Assembly: GCA_021323595.1 (NCBI GenBank) | Contig: JAJPKR010000042.1 | Coordinates: 1 to 64,000 of the forward strand | Direction: 5' to 3' | DNA: 64,000 bases | DNA from: Terriglobia bacterium | GTDB taxonomy: Bacteria; Acidobacteriota; Terriglobia; Terriglobales; SCQP01 | Shown here: positions 16,907 through 25,751 of the stretch, one piece after another | Layout: each line of letters begins with the position of its first letter | Numbering within the stretch: the stretch's first letter is position 1 | Notes under the pieces: generated by a model | Seen by the model: the letters and a program-made list of their open reading frames with translations, nothing else | What the model was told of the DNA's origin: nothing | Databases searched by the model: none | Made by a program: the position numbers and the translations under genes

Positions 16907-17323
16907 ATGAAGGGATTCAAGCAGTTTGTGCTGCGGGGCAACGTGGTCGATCTGGCGGTTGCCGTGGTGATTGGCGCGGCCTTCGGAACGGTAGTTTCGG
17001 CGTTGGTCAAGGATTTGCTGACACCCCTAATCGCAGCAATCGGCGGCCGACCAGACTTTTCCGCATATTCGTTCACCGTTAACCATTCGGTATTCGCGTA
17101 TGGAGATTTCGTCAACGCCGTCATTGCGTTCGTGCTGATCGCGGCGGCGGTTTATTACTTTTTCGTGGTGCCCGTCAATCGCCTCATATCGCTGTCGCGA
17201 CGGCAGCCGCCAGCGGATCCGACCACGAAGAAGTGCCCCGAGTGCCTGAGCGAGATCCCCATCGACGCACGCCGGTGCGCGTTCTGTACCTCCGCATTGG
17301 CAGCGAGCCCAACCCAAGGGTGA
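16907..17323 (+). CDS. mscL: Large-conductance mechanosensitive channel MscL with a C-terminal zinc ribbon
   Basis: 138 residues. The pore helix begins 'FVLRGNVVDLAVAVVIGAAFGTVVSALVKDLLTPLI', the MscL signature, with the periplasmic loop at about 45-65 and a second helix 'DFVNAVIAFVLIAAAVYYFFVVPVN'. In place of the usual acidic C-terminal bundle it ends with a two-CxxC ribbon, 'CPECLSEIPIDARRCAFC'. The channel opens under membrane tension and releases solutes on osmotic downshock. GGAGGAG precedes the ATG. The ribbon variant is known in scattered MscL proteins and may stabilise the cytoplasmic end. Confidence 0.96.
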   Translation: MKGFKQFVLRGNVVDLAVAVVIGAAFGTVVSALVKDLLTPLIAAIGGRPDFSAYSFTVNHSVFAYGDFVNAVIAFVLIAAAVYYFFVVPVNRLISLSRRQPPADPTTKKCPECLSEIPIDARRCAFCTSALAASPTQG

Positions 17324-17347
17324 GACGCCTGGAGAGATTGCCGAAGG

Positions 17348-18133
17348 GTGCTGAAACAAACGTTTTTGCACGTGCCCGGCGTCGGATCTCGAACCGAGCA
17401 GCGTCTTTGGAATTGCGGCATCAGGAACTGGGAAGACGCGCTAGAGATGCCGCGCAACGCGCCGATTGCGCCACGAACGCGAGCGAAGCTTGAGACCGAG
17501 CTGCCGCGATCGGCGGCGTTCTTGGCGGCCGGAGACGCGGCCTATTTTGCCGGCCTGAGCCGGTATGGGGAGGCGTGGCGCCTATATGGCGAATTCGCGT
17601 CCTCTTGCTTGTACCTCGATATCGAAACCAACGGCGGGTGGGGCGATGAGGAGCGGCTGACGGTGGTGGGTGTGCGCGACGGGGAAGGCTATACAGCTTA
17701 TATCGCGGACGAGAATCTTGAAGAGTTGCCAGACCGAGTAGCCCAAGCAAAGATCCTGGTCACATTCAATGGCGCCCAATTCGACGTGCCGGTGCTCCGG
17801 CGGCTATTCCGGCGCTGCCGAATGCCGCGCGCCCACATCGATTTGCGCTTTGCGGGGCAAAAAGCGGGCTTGCGCGGCGGGCTCAAGAGGATCGAGGAGG
17901 AGCTGGGACTCGAGCGGCTGAAAGCCATTCGCGGCCTCGACGGCTGGGACGCGGTGCGCCTTTGGAACGAATATCAGCGGGGAAGCCAGGACGCACTGCA
18001 ACAGTTAATCGCCTACAACCGCGCGGATGTCGAGAATTTGCAGCCGCTGATGGAGTGGACGTACCAGACGCTGCGGCGCGCGCGCGGACATGGGAGCAGC
18101 ACAGCCGGCCGCGCCCGCCACGCTGCGGTTTAA
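17348..18133 (+). CDS. RNase H-like DEDD exonuclease (YprB-type)
   Basis: 261 residues from a GTG. The N-terminal 50 residues look like a helix-hairpin-helix element ('FLHVPGVGSRTEQRLWNCGIRNWEDAL'). The exonuclease motifs follow: Exo I 'LYLDIET', Exo II 'LVTFNGAQFDVPVL', Exo III 'YNRADVENL', so the DEDD carboxylates are intact. It should cut RNA or DNA from the 3' end in a metal-dependent way. It follows mscL by 24 bases and may be co-transcribed. Confidence 0.82.
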   Translation: MLKQTFLHVPGVGSRTEQRLWNCGIRNWEDALEMPRNAPIAPRTRAKLETELPRSAAFLAAGDAAYFAGLSRYGEAWRLYGEFASSCLYLDIETNGGWGDEERLTVVGVRDGEGYTAYIADENLEELPDRVAQAKILVTFNGAQFDVPVLRRLFRRCRMPRAHIDLRFAGQKAGLRGGLKRIEEELGLERLKAIRGLDGWDAVRLWNEYQRGSQDALQQLIAYNRADVENLQPLMEWTYQTLRRARGHGSSTAGRARHAAV

Positions 18134-18301
18134 CTAATCTTGCCCCCAAACGCCGGCTCAGCGGTCGTCGCTCAGCAAGCGCTCGACGCGCGCACCGGCC
18201 CTTGCCTGCGGAGCCGAGCGGCGGGCCGAGTTCACACGGCGACGCCAACCAGCGGAGAACAGGGCGGGAGTAAGATTTAGCCGTGGGCCCGGGAGGAAGC
18301 C

Positions 18302-18754
18302 ATGCAGCTTGATATCAATGGCCGCAGCTATACAGTTGCCGCGGCGCCGGAGACCGCGCTGCTCTGGGTGCTACGCAACGAGCTAAACCTGACGGGAACG
18401 AAATACGGGTGCGGCGAGGGCGAGTGCGGCGCATGCACGGTGCTGCTCGACGGCGTCGCGCGGCATGCCTGCCTGACGCCAGCCGCGGAGGCGAAGGGGA
18501 AAAAGATCACCACCATCGAGGGACTCGCGCAAGGCGAAAAACTGCACCCGCTGCAGCAAGCGTTCTTGCAGGAAGGCGCATGGCAGTGCGGCTACTGCAC
18601 ACCCGGCATGATCCTGCGCGCAGCCGCATTGCTCCGGAACACGCCGCACCCGAGCGAGGAAGAGATCGTCGCGGCGATGAACGGGAATATTTGCCGTTGT
18701 GGGACATATCCGCGCATCGTGGCAGCAATCCAGCGCGCTGCCCGGGAGGCATGA
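18302..18754 (+). CDS. (2Fe-2S) subunit of a molybdenum hydroxylase (isoquinoline 1-oxidoreductase alpha-like)
   Basis: 150 residues. The N-terminal ferredoxin domain has the plant-type cluster motif 'CGEGECGACTVLLDG', and the C-terminal helical domain has the second cluster 'CGYCTPGMIL' and 'GNICRCGTY'. It carries electrons from the molybdenum site to a membrane or soluble acceptor. GGAGG stands upstream of the ATG. The gene is followed at once by the large subunit, with no FAD subunit gene, as in two-subunit isoquinoline oxidoreductase-type enzymes. Confidence 0.93.
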   Translation: MQLDINGRSYTVAAAPETALLWVLRNELNLTGTKYGCGEGECGACTVLLDGVARHACLTPAAEAKGKKITTIEGLAQGEKLHPLQQAFLQEGAWQCGYCTPGMILRAAALLRNTPHPSEEEIVAAMNGNICRCGTYPRIVAAIQRAAREA

Positions 18755-18755
18755 G

Positions 18756-20888
18756 ATGCCCGACGAGGGACTACGTCCTCGGGTCGAAGCCGAGCGGTAT
18801 GAGATGAGCAGCAAGACCCAGCGGTTCGAATTGGGCAGACGGGACTTCTTTCAATGGCTGGCGGCCGGCATCGTCGTCGCCGGAGTAATGCCGCATGTGC
18901 CAACGGACGCGTGGGCACAACGGCGGGAAGGCGAGCCTTTGCCCGACAATATCGGGGCTTGGCTGCACATCGGCGAAGACGGAGCCATCACCGTTTATAC
19001 CGGCAAGGTCGAAGTGGGCCAGGGGGTTCGGACCTCGCTGGCGCAACAGGTAGCCGAAGAACTACGCGTCGATCTCTCGCAGATCACCATGATCATGGGC
19101 GACACGCGGTTGACTCCCTTCGACATGGGGACCTTCGGAAGCATGACAACCCCGGTGATGGGCCAGCGTTTGCGGCGGGTCGCCGCAGGCGCGCACGATC
19201 TGCTTCTGAAAGTGGCAGCGGAGCGGTGGGGCGTTCCGCAGTCGCGACTGCGGGCTGAAGCCGGACAGATCCTCGATCCAGGGTCGCGGCGCAAGATCAG
19301 CTACGGAGAATTGGCGCGGGGTCAACGCCTGGCGCAGGCGGTGGCGATGGATGATCCGCTGCGGCCAGCAACGGAATGGACCATTGCCGGGACTTCGGCG
19401 GCGAAAACGGGCGGCCGCGCGATCGTGACGGGGGAGCACCGGTACCCTTACGACTGGACGCGCCCGGGAATGCTGTGGGGAAAGGTAGCGCGCCCGCCGG
19501 CCTATGGAGCGCAATTGCTGAGCGCAGATTTGGAGGCAGCCCGGCGCCTGCCGGGGGTTACGGTCGTCCGCGACGCGGATTTATTGGGCGTAGCCGCGCC
19601 CACGGCGGAGGCGGCTGCGGAGGCGCTGGCAGCGCTCAAGCCACGTTGGAGCCCAGCACCCTCGCAGACCTCGAGCAGCGCGTTATACGAATTCCTGCTG
19701 AATCATCCGGCGGCGGACGCTTCAAACACCCAAGGCGATGAGGAATTGAATGCAGCGCTTGCGGCGGCCTCGCACCGGCTCGATTCGGTGTATCAAGTGG
19801 CGTACATCCAACATGTACCGCTGGAGCCGAGGGCAGCGGTGGCGGAGTGGCAAGGAAATGAGTTGACCGTCTGGACGGGAACGCAACGCCCATTCGGGGT
19901 ACGCGACCAATTGATGGAAGCCTTTCATTTACGCGCCGATCAAGCGCATGTGCTGATGCCGGACATGGGCGGCGCGTATGGAGGGAAGCACACCGGAGAA
20001 GCCGCACTCGAGGCAGCCAGATTGGCGCGGGCCGCCGGCAAGCCCGTGAAAGTCATCTGGTCGCGAGAAGAGGAGTTCACATGGGCCTACTTCCGGCCAG
20101 CGGGCGTGATCAAGGTGCGGGCGGGCATCGATAACCGCGGAAAGCTGACGGCATGGCAGTTCGACAACTACAACTCCGGCGAGGCGGGAATCGAGACGCC
20201 GTATCAGGTTGCGCACAAGCAGATCCGATTTCATCGGACGGAGATGCCGTTACGGCAAGGTTCGTACCGCTGTTTGGCGGCAACCGCGAATCATTTCGCG
20301 CGGGAATCGGCCATGGATGAATTGGCGCATGCCGCGGCCCTGGATCCGCTGGAGTTCCGGCTGCGCAACCTGCGCGATGAACGGCTGGCCACGGTGTTCC
20401 GCACCGGGGCGCGGGCGTTTGGGTGGCCGCGCCGGAAGCAGCGCCCGGGACAAGGGTTTGGATTCGGCGGCGGGGTCGAGAAAGGCGGCCGCATCGCCAC
20501 CTTCGCCGAGATTCGCATTGAGGGCGGAAACGTCAAACTGGAGCACGTGGTGAGCGCCTTCGAGTGCGGCGCCATCGTGAACCCAGACAATTTGAAGAAC
20601 CAGATCGAGGGCGCGGCGATCATGGGCATCGGCGGCGCATTGTTCGAGGCGATCGAATTCGCCGACGGCAAAATCGAATCGAACCGCTTATCACGCTACC
20701 GGGTACCGAGATTTCGGGACGTGCCCAGGATCGAAGTGGTTCTCGTGGACCGCAAAGACCTGAACCCCTCGGGTGCCGGCGAAGCGCCGATCATGGGATT
20801 GGCGCCGGCGGTGGCCAACGCCATCTTCGACGCCACGGGACGCCGGCTGCGACACATGCCGTTGGCGCCGAACGGCCTGGAGGCCTAG
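18756..20888 (+). CDS. Molybdopterin-binding large subunit, xanthine dehydrogenase family (IorB-like), Tat-exported
   Basis: 710 residues from ATG 18756, which has GGGAGG just upstream; an in-frame ATG at 18804 is an alternative. A twin-arginine signal (GRRDFFQWLAAGIVVAGVMP) ends near AWA, so the enzyme should be folded with its cofactor and exported. Two aldehyde-oxidase-type MoCo-binding halves are visible, with 'VEVGQGVRTSLAQQVAEEL', 'DMGGAYGGKHTGEAALEAARLA' and the catalytic Glu in 'SGAGEAPIMGLAPAVANAI'. The substrate is unknown; family members oxidise N-heterocycles or aldehydes. The VOC gene follows by 6 bases. Confidence 0.93.
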   Translation: MPDEGLRPRVEAERYEMSSKTQRFELGRRDFFQWLAAGIVVAGVMPHVPTDAWAQRREGEPLPDNIGAWLHIGEDGAITVYTGKVEVGQGVRTSLAQQVAEELRVDLSQITMIMGDTRLTPFDMGTFGSMTTPVMGQRLRRVAAGAHDLLLKVAAERWGVPQSRLRAEAGQILDPGSRRKISYGELARGQRLAQAVAMDDPLRPATEWTIAGTSAAKTGGRAIVTGEHRYPYDWTRPGMLWGKVARPPAYGAQLLSADLEAARRLPGVTVVRDADLLGVAAPTAEAAAEALAALKPRWSPAPSQTSSSALYEFLLNHPAADASNTQGDEELNAALAAASHRLDSVYQVAYIQHVPLEPRAAVAEWQGNELTVWTGTQRPFGVRDQLMEAFHLRADQAHVLMPDMGGAYGGKHTGEAALEAARLARAAGKPVKVIWSREEEFTWAYFRPAGVIKVRAGIDNRGKLTAWQFDNYNSGEAGIETPYQVAHKQIRFHRTEMPLRQGSYRCLAATANHFARESAMDELAHAAALDPLEFRLRNLRDERLATVFRTGARAFGWPRRKQRPGQGFGFGGGVEKGGRIATFAEIRIEGGNVKLEHVVSAFECGAIVNPDNLKNQIEGAAIMGIGGALFEAIEFADGKIESNRLSRYRVPRFRDVPRIEVVLVDRKDLNPSGAGEAPIMGLAPAVANAIFDATGRRLRHMPLAPNGLEA

Positions 20889-20894
20889 ACACCG

Positions 20895-21809
20895 GTGCTG
20901 GCGATCGTTCTCGCGTTCTTTGCAGGAGCTGGCGCCGTTCCCCGGCGACCACCGATCCTGGGCGTGGCGCATATCGAATTTCGCAGCGCGAATCCGGGCC
21001 AGGAGCGCAGGTTCTATGAGGACCTTCTGGGATTCCCCAGGGTCCAGCACGGCGCCACGGCGCAGTTCCTGATCAATCCGAAGCAGTCGGTGGAAATCGT
21101 CAGCGAACCGACGCCAAAAGGCGCGGACCGACTGGTGAATGTTGCGTTCGAGACGACGGATGCGCGCGCATTAAGGGACTATCTGGCAGCACGCGGAATC
21201 GCCGTACCGGGGCAAATCAGCGAGGAACCCGACGGCAGCTTGGGCTTCGCGGTACGCGATCCGGAGAACCACACGGTCGAATTCGTGCAGCTCCTCAATC
21301 CTAGGGAACGGGCGCACGCAGATTGGAACCGTCGAATTTCATGCCACCTTCTGCATGTAGGGATCCTTGTGCAAAATCGGGCTGCGGAGGACCGCTTTTA
21401 TCGGGGCATACTCGGGTTTCGCGAAATATGGCACGGCGGGATGAAACCGGGGGAGACCGATTGGGTGGACATGGAAGTGCCCGACGGTTCCGATTGGGTG
21501 GAATACATGCTGCACGTGAAGCGCCCTGATGCGCAGACGCTGGGAGTCATGCATCACTTCGCGCTGGCGGAACGTAATGTGCGCGCCAGCAATGCCGAAT
21601 TGGTGAAGCGGGGACTCAGCGTAGCCCCCCGAGCATTGCCGCGGACGGGCGCACCGCAGATCGGGCGCGACGGTAAATGGCAAGCCAACGCCTACGACGC
21701 GGACGGGACTCGCGTGGAGCTGATGAATCCAGTCCCGAGCCGAACGCCCTGTTGCGCTCCTTTCACCGGGCGATCCGCGCGTCATCCGCCGCTCTGCCCG
21801 GGGCAATGA
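20895..21809 (+). CDS. Secreted double-VOC (glyoxalase/dioxygenase-fold) protein
   Basis: 304 residues from GTG 20895. A short signal peptide (LAIVLAFFAGAGAVP) is followed by two VOC modules: about 20-135 ('LGVAHIEFRSANPGQERRFYEDLLGF' to 'DPENHTVEFVQL') and about 150-285 ('LLHVGILVQNRAAEDRFYRGILGF' to 'DADGTRVELMNP'). The His and Glu metal ligands at the module ends are present (HIEF, HVGI, VEFV, VELM). It is tightly linked to the molybdenum hydroxylase, and both look exported, so they may act on the same compound. The reaction is not predictable. Confidence 0.82.
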   Translation: MLAIVLAFFAGAGAVPRRPPILGVAHIEFRSANPGQERRFYEDLLGFPRVQHGATAQFLINPKQSVEIVSEPTPKGADRLVNVAFETTDARALRDYLAARGIAVPGQISEEPDGSLGFAVRDPENHTVEFVQLLNPRERAHADWNRRISCHLLHVGILVQNRAAEDRFYRGILGFREIWHGGMKPGETDWVDMEVPDGSDWVEYMLHVKRPDAQTLGVMHHFALAERNVRASNAELVKRGLSVAPRALPRTGAPQIGRDGKWQANAYDADGTRVELMNPVPSRTPCCAPFTGRSARHPPLCPGQ

Positions 21810-21877
21810 CCACCGGCGCTTGCCGAAGGCGCGGGCATCGCCTCGGCATTCACCTCTCGCCCACAATAGTTTGGCCT

Positions 21878-23554
21878 CTATGGGACGAGCGCCAGGCGAG
21901 GCTGCGCGAGCGTGCCGGTAATGCGCAAGCGCAAATTCAAGAAACGCCGCAACAATTGAGATTTGAGGCTCGCGGCGGAACTTTTTCCGCTCAGCGCGCC
22001 CGAGAGCGCGCCCAATAAGCCGGAAGACGTCTGGGGCGCGGGCGGGGCGGCGGAGGCAGCCGGAGAGGCGCCAAAGTGCACCGTACCGGTGTACTCCAAG
22101 CTTTGATCGAAGCCGAGGCTGCCTGTAAGGTCGATCGTGCCCAGCACAGTTTGCGCTTGGATGAGCTTGCTGGCAACGCGACTATGGGCGATTTCGAGGT
22201 CGCCACGCAAGCTGCCGACGGCGAGATCCCCGGATGCGGCGGCGCCGACATTCGCGCCCAAGATTTTCTCCGTCATGGCCAACTGCGCCAACTGCCGAAT
22301 CACGGGTGAATTTTTCAATTCAAGGTTCGCAAACTGGAACTGGCCGGCGCCGACCAGTCCGGGAAGCAAAGCGTCACCGCTCGGGCCATTGGCGGTCAAC
22401 TGCAACGCTCCGCGGCCGGAAAGCCGCCGCGCCAAGTCCGGGTCCGCCGGGAAGAGGCCGGCGATGCCGATGTTGGCAGCCTTCAGAGTGATCGCCAGGC
22501 GCTGGGTTTGCACAAACGCCGCGTTAAGAGTGCCGCCGGCAAAGTTGAGCTGCGCCGGGGACAGCTCGAGGCCGTCGCTGTAAATGCGCAGCGAGGCTTT
22601 GGCGGCGGAGGCTTGATAGGGCGCCCAAGAGAGCCGATCGGCAATCAGCGTCCCGTTCGCGAGCAGCGTGTGCGACGGCACAACCGAGGAACCGACGGAA
22701 GCTTGCGTTGGCGACGAAGGGGCGGGAGCGGCCGCGAGGAGCCGATCCAGGCGAAGAGCGGAGGAGTACAGCCCAAATTGAACCGGCGGCCGCTCGATGT
22801 CGGCCGAATGAAATTGCAAGCGCGCCTGGCCCGCCGGACCGAGGTCGGCAAGACATTGTCCCTGGAGTTCGCCCGCGCGGAGGGCGAACGCACCACTTTT
22901 GAACGTAATCGGCGCAGCGAGCGCACTGACCGACAGGCGAACTCCAGCGAGGTTGGCGTCGGCTAAGACATGCTGGAGCACGGACCCGCCGAGGCGCAGA
23001 TCCCGGAGGTGGAGCGTCAGTCCGGAAAGTTGAAAGACAGGCGCAGAGATCTTGCCATTCGGCAGCGCCTGCGCGCTCTCGACCCGCAGGTCGCGGAGGT
23101 CCATGCGATCAATCGCGGCACGAAGCGAAGACGAGGATGCCGCCGACGGCGATGATTGCGAGGCGGGAAATTGATCATTGCCGGCGCCGCTGGCATTGGT
23201 CAGAAGCGAGATTGCAGGGTGGTCGAGCAGCAGCGAGGTGACTTGGATCCGACCCCTGAGCAATGGCCAAAACGCCAGGCCGCCCTCGATCGAGCGCACT
23301 TGAACAAACGCGCCGCGGGGAAATCCGGCGGGGTTGCCGATCGAAAGGCCATTCACACGAAAGCCGATGGAAGGCAAGACATGGGCTTGGATGGCTCCCA
23401 AGGTCACCGGCCTGCCCGTGGCTTGACTGAGCTGCTGGGCGATGGCGGGACGGAAGCGGTCCAAAGCCAGGAATCGCGGCACCGCCAACGCGAGCACCAC
23501 AAGTACGATGATGACAATGATTACGACCCGCAGCCAAACTGGAACGCGATTCAT
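21878..23554 (-). CDS. AsmA-family inner-membrane-anchored protein
   Basis: 558 residues from ATG 23554. An N-terminal anchor helix (WLRVVIIVIIVLVVLALAVPRF) is followed by the AsmA N-terminal repeat 'LDRFRPAIAQQLSQATGRPVTLGAI' and a long beta-rich periplasmic part with Ser/Ala-rich loops. The C-terminal AsmA_2-like block 'FQFANLELKNSPVIRQLAQLAM' and 'DLEIAHSRVASKLIQAQTVLGTIDLTGSLGFD' is clear. AsmA-like proteins form lipid-transfer bridges or affect outer-membrane assembly. It is a single gene, possibly sharing a message with the amidase gene upstream. Confidence 0.86.
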   Translation of the reverse strand: MNRVPVWLRVVIIVIIVLVVLALAVPRFLALDRFRPAIAQQLSQATGRPVTLGAIQAHVLPSIGFRVNGLSIGNPAGFPRGAFVQVRSIEGGLAFWPLLRGRIQVTSLLLDHPAISLLTNASGAGNDQFPASQSSPSAASSSSLRAAIDRMDLRDLRVESAQALPNGKISAPVFQLSGLTLHLRDLRLGGSVLQHVLADANLAGVRLSVSALAAPITFKSGAFALRAGELQGQCLADLGPAGQARLQFHSADIERPPVQFGLYSSALRLDRLLAAAPAPSSPTQASVGSSVVPSHTLLANGTLIADRLSWAPYQASAAKASLRIYSDGLELSPAQLNFAGGTLNAAFVQTQRLAITLKAANIGIAGLFPADPDLARRLSGRGALQLTANGPSGDALLPGLVGAGQFQFANLELKNSPVIRQLAQLAMTEKILGANVGAAASGDLAVGSLRGDLEIAHSRVASKLIQAQTVLGTIDLTGSLGFDQSLEYTGTVHFGASPAASAAPPAPQTSSGLLGALSGALSGKSSAASLKSQLLRRFLNLRLRITGTLAQPRLALVP

Positions 23555-23691
23555 GGGGCCGGCTCTGGTGATCGATTCAAGTATGGCTGAAGCGGGGCAA
23601 CGATGCCGGCGTCGGCAGGGTTCCCAGCCGGCGCGGCCGCCTCGAGGAGCAACAGCGCACGGGGCGGAACCGCTAAGCGCTAGCGCCCGCT

Positions 23692-24750
23692 TCACCTGCC
23701 GCCGGGGGTGCGGCCAGCGCGAGCGGTGGCGGCGAAGATGCGCTTGGGCAGGAGCATCTCCACGCCGACATTTTGATCCACTAGCTCCGTAATGTGCAGG
23801 TTGCCTGCGACGCTACAGAGCATGTAGGCGTCATCACGACTGAGGTGGCGGCGGGCGACGAGGAACGAGATCATCTGCTCGATAGCCATGGTGGTCGCCT
23901 TCTTCAAATCGCGATCGAAACCGAGGCTGATATATGCGGACGGGGTTTCGGCACGGGGCCATTGCTGACCGGTGCGCTTGATGACGGTCAGGCGAATGGT
24001 GCCCCGCAAGGAAGTCTCGAGGGCCGTGATGTCGACTTCGCCATCGCCCTGCCCGGCATGACCGTCTCCGATCTCGAAGAGCGCACCGGGGACGAAAACC
24101 GGCAGGTAGAGCGTACTTCCGGCCACGAGATCCTTATCATCCATGTTCCCGCCCATCAAGTTGGGGGGCACGGAGCTGTAGCGGCCCATGGCAGGAGGCG
24201 GAGCGACCCCCATGCTGCCGAAGAACGGATGGAGAGGAATCGCGATGCCCGGGGCGAAGCGCGCCACTCCGCGGCGCCAATCGAGAGGAATGATGCGGAT
24301 GCGGCGATAGGGGAAATCTTGGGGGAGAAAGCCCTCGTGCGGCGCGAAGGCGTTATAGGCATAGTCGATGCGGGGCGCGATCTTGAGGATTTGAATCGCC
24401 AGCGTATCGCCCGGCTCGGCTCCCTCCACGTAGATCGGTCCGGTCAGGATGTGCCCGCCCGGGCCCCGATCCTTGACCTGCGCATAGACCGCTCGCAAGG
24501 CAGGCTCGACGCGATCGGCGGCGAGACCGGCACGTTCGAGCCCGGTCGGGCTGTTGGTCAGGAGGGTATCAACGACGACGATATCCCCAGAGCGGACGCG
24601 AAGGACCGGCTTGGCCTGCGCCCAGTAGTAACCCCAGGCGACGGTCGCCGGACTGGCCGGCAAGCGATATACCCGAGGGCGTGGCGCGGCGAACAGCCCG
24701 ACCGGCACGAGTGCAAGCAGGCAGCGAGCAGTGAGCGAGGATACAGGCAT
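23692..24750 (-). CDS. Acetamidase/formamidase family protein, secreted
   Basis: 352 residues. A signal peptide (LTARCLLALVPVGLFAAPRP) precedes the FmdA/AmdA beta-sandwich with 'GPIYVEGAEPGDTLAIQIL', 'IPLHPFFGSMGVAP', 'LMGGNMDDKDLVAGSTLYLPVFVPGALFEIGDGHAGQGDGEV' and 'YMLCSVAGNLHITELVDQNVGVEMLLPK'. These are the normal family blocks, so hydrolysis of a short amide is likely, outside the cytoplasm. The ATG at 24750 is clear. It follows DinB by 36 bases on the same strand. Confidence 0.87.
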   Translation of the reverse strand: MPVSSLTARCLLALVPVGLFAAPRPRVYRLPASPATVAWGYYWAQAKPVLRVRSGDIVVVDTLLTNSPTGLERAGLAADRVEPALRAVYAQVKDRGPGGHILTGPIYVEGAEPGDTLAIQILKIAPRIDYAYNAFAPHEGFLPQDFPYRRIRIIPLDWRRGVARFAPGIAIPLHPFFGSMGVAPPPAMGRYSSVPPNLMGGNMDDKDLVAGSTLYLPVFVPGALFEIGDGHAGQGDGEVDITALETSLRGTIRLTVIKRTGQQWPRAETPSAYISLGFDRDLKKATTMAIEQMISFLVARRHLSRDDAYMLCSVAGNLHITELVDQNVGVEMLLPKRIFAATARAGRTPGGR

Positions 24751-24786
24751 GACCAGGTTCCGGCACGGCGCGCGCCGTGCGAGGCC

Positions 24787-25362
24787 CTATACGATAGCAC
24801 CGCTGGCGACGAGCTTGGCCGTCACGATCGCTTGTCCGAGATGACGCTGACTGTGCTCGGCGATGTGAACGAGCAGGCCGCCAAGGGTGGTCGGCAGATG
24901 CAGGCGACCCACGGACCGAGCTTGATCGAGCGGGATCGCCGCGAGCCGGCGCACGCGGGCTTCGGCATCGGCAAGCGATCGGCTGAGGCGGCTCATCAAT
25001 TCGGCCAACGTGAATTCCGGCTCGAGTTCCCGACGCGCGGCCGCAAGCTGAGCCGCATTCAGTTCCGCACCTTCGGCGTAGGTCAAGAGGCGATCCGCCG
25101 CCCCCGGGATGTGCTTGAGATGAAAGCCAAGCGGAGGGATACGAGGCGCAGGCCAGCGCCAAACGGCGGAGTCGGAGATGCCCGAAGTCCAGCGGCTTAG
25201 ATCTTCTTGCACGTGCTGAAACGTATACAGGACCTGGGCGGCGACGGGATTCAGATCGGTGATCGTACCGCGCAGCCACGGCTCTGGCAGAGCCGCGCTG
25301 CCCTGCGGTTGTCGTTCCCCTGCATGCACTGGCTGATCGGCCGCCTCGCGATTCCCCGCCAT
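24787..25362 (-). CDS. DinB-family metal-binding protein
   Basis: 191 residues from ATG 25362. A four-helix DinB fold is suggested by 'HLKHIPGAADRLLTYAEG' in the second helix and 'GGLLVHIAEHSQRHLGQAI' near the end, which place three histidines as a possible metal triad. DinB/YfiT proteins include thiol S-transferases for bacillithiol or mycothiol and many of unknown role. It is likely first in a unit with the formamidase-like gene. Confidence 0.82.
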   Translation of the reverse strand: MAGNREAADQPVHAGERQPQGSAALPEPWLRGTITDLNPVAAQVLYTFQHVQEDLSRWTSGISDSAVWRWPAPRIPPLGFHLKHIPGAADRLLTYAEGAELNAAQLAAARRELEPEFTLAELMSRLSRSLADAEARVRRLAAIPLDQARSVGRLHLPTTLGGLLVHIAEHSQRHLGQAIVTAKLVASGAIV

Positions 25363-25454
25363 GCCGCCAGTATAGCTATGCCGCGCTTGCGGGCCGCAGG
25401 TATCGGGCTTGAAGCTACGTCGGCTCAGGGACGCGAAGGCGGGGAGGAATCTAG

Positions 25455-25564
25455 ATGAAGATCGGTACGCAGACGGCGCCAGCGCCGAGAGTGATGATCG
25501 CCTCGATGGGTTGAAGCACCTCGGGATCGAAGAGATCCTCAAGGAGCTCGCCCGCCCGATGAGG
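25455..25564 (+). pseudogene. Possible remnant of a TIM-barrel sugar isomerase/mannonate dehydratase-like gene
   Basis: A strong GGGGAGG site precedes ATG 25455, which starts MKIGTQT, a typical opening of this superfamily. The frame ends after 19 codons, but the next frame continues with 'SDDRLDGLKHLGIEEI', which is what should follow. After about 25565 the resemblance is lost. I read this as a frameshifted, truncated fragment. The rest of the 390-base gap between DinB and the peroxiredoxin (25363-25751) shows nothing further I can identify. Confidence 0.28.
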
Positions 25565-25751
25565 ACGATCGGGCGCATGGCCACGAAACCTCGTTTTGCT
25601 GCGTTGGCACCGCGGCGCGGTGGCGAGATGTTCGCCGGCGAAATCGCAAGAATACGTATCGCGACACACCCCCACTTATAGCGCGGGTGGACTACAATGC
25701 AGCGTGACCGGGTCCGGGTTCCAGGCGGGAAGGCGAAAGAGGAGCGGGAAT

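Noticed and set aside
23794-25200. A 468-codon plus-strand frame opposite the formamidase-like and DinB genes
   Set aside because: It crosses two real genes on the other strand and has no domain-like pattern.
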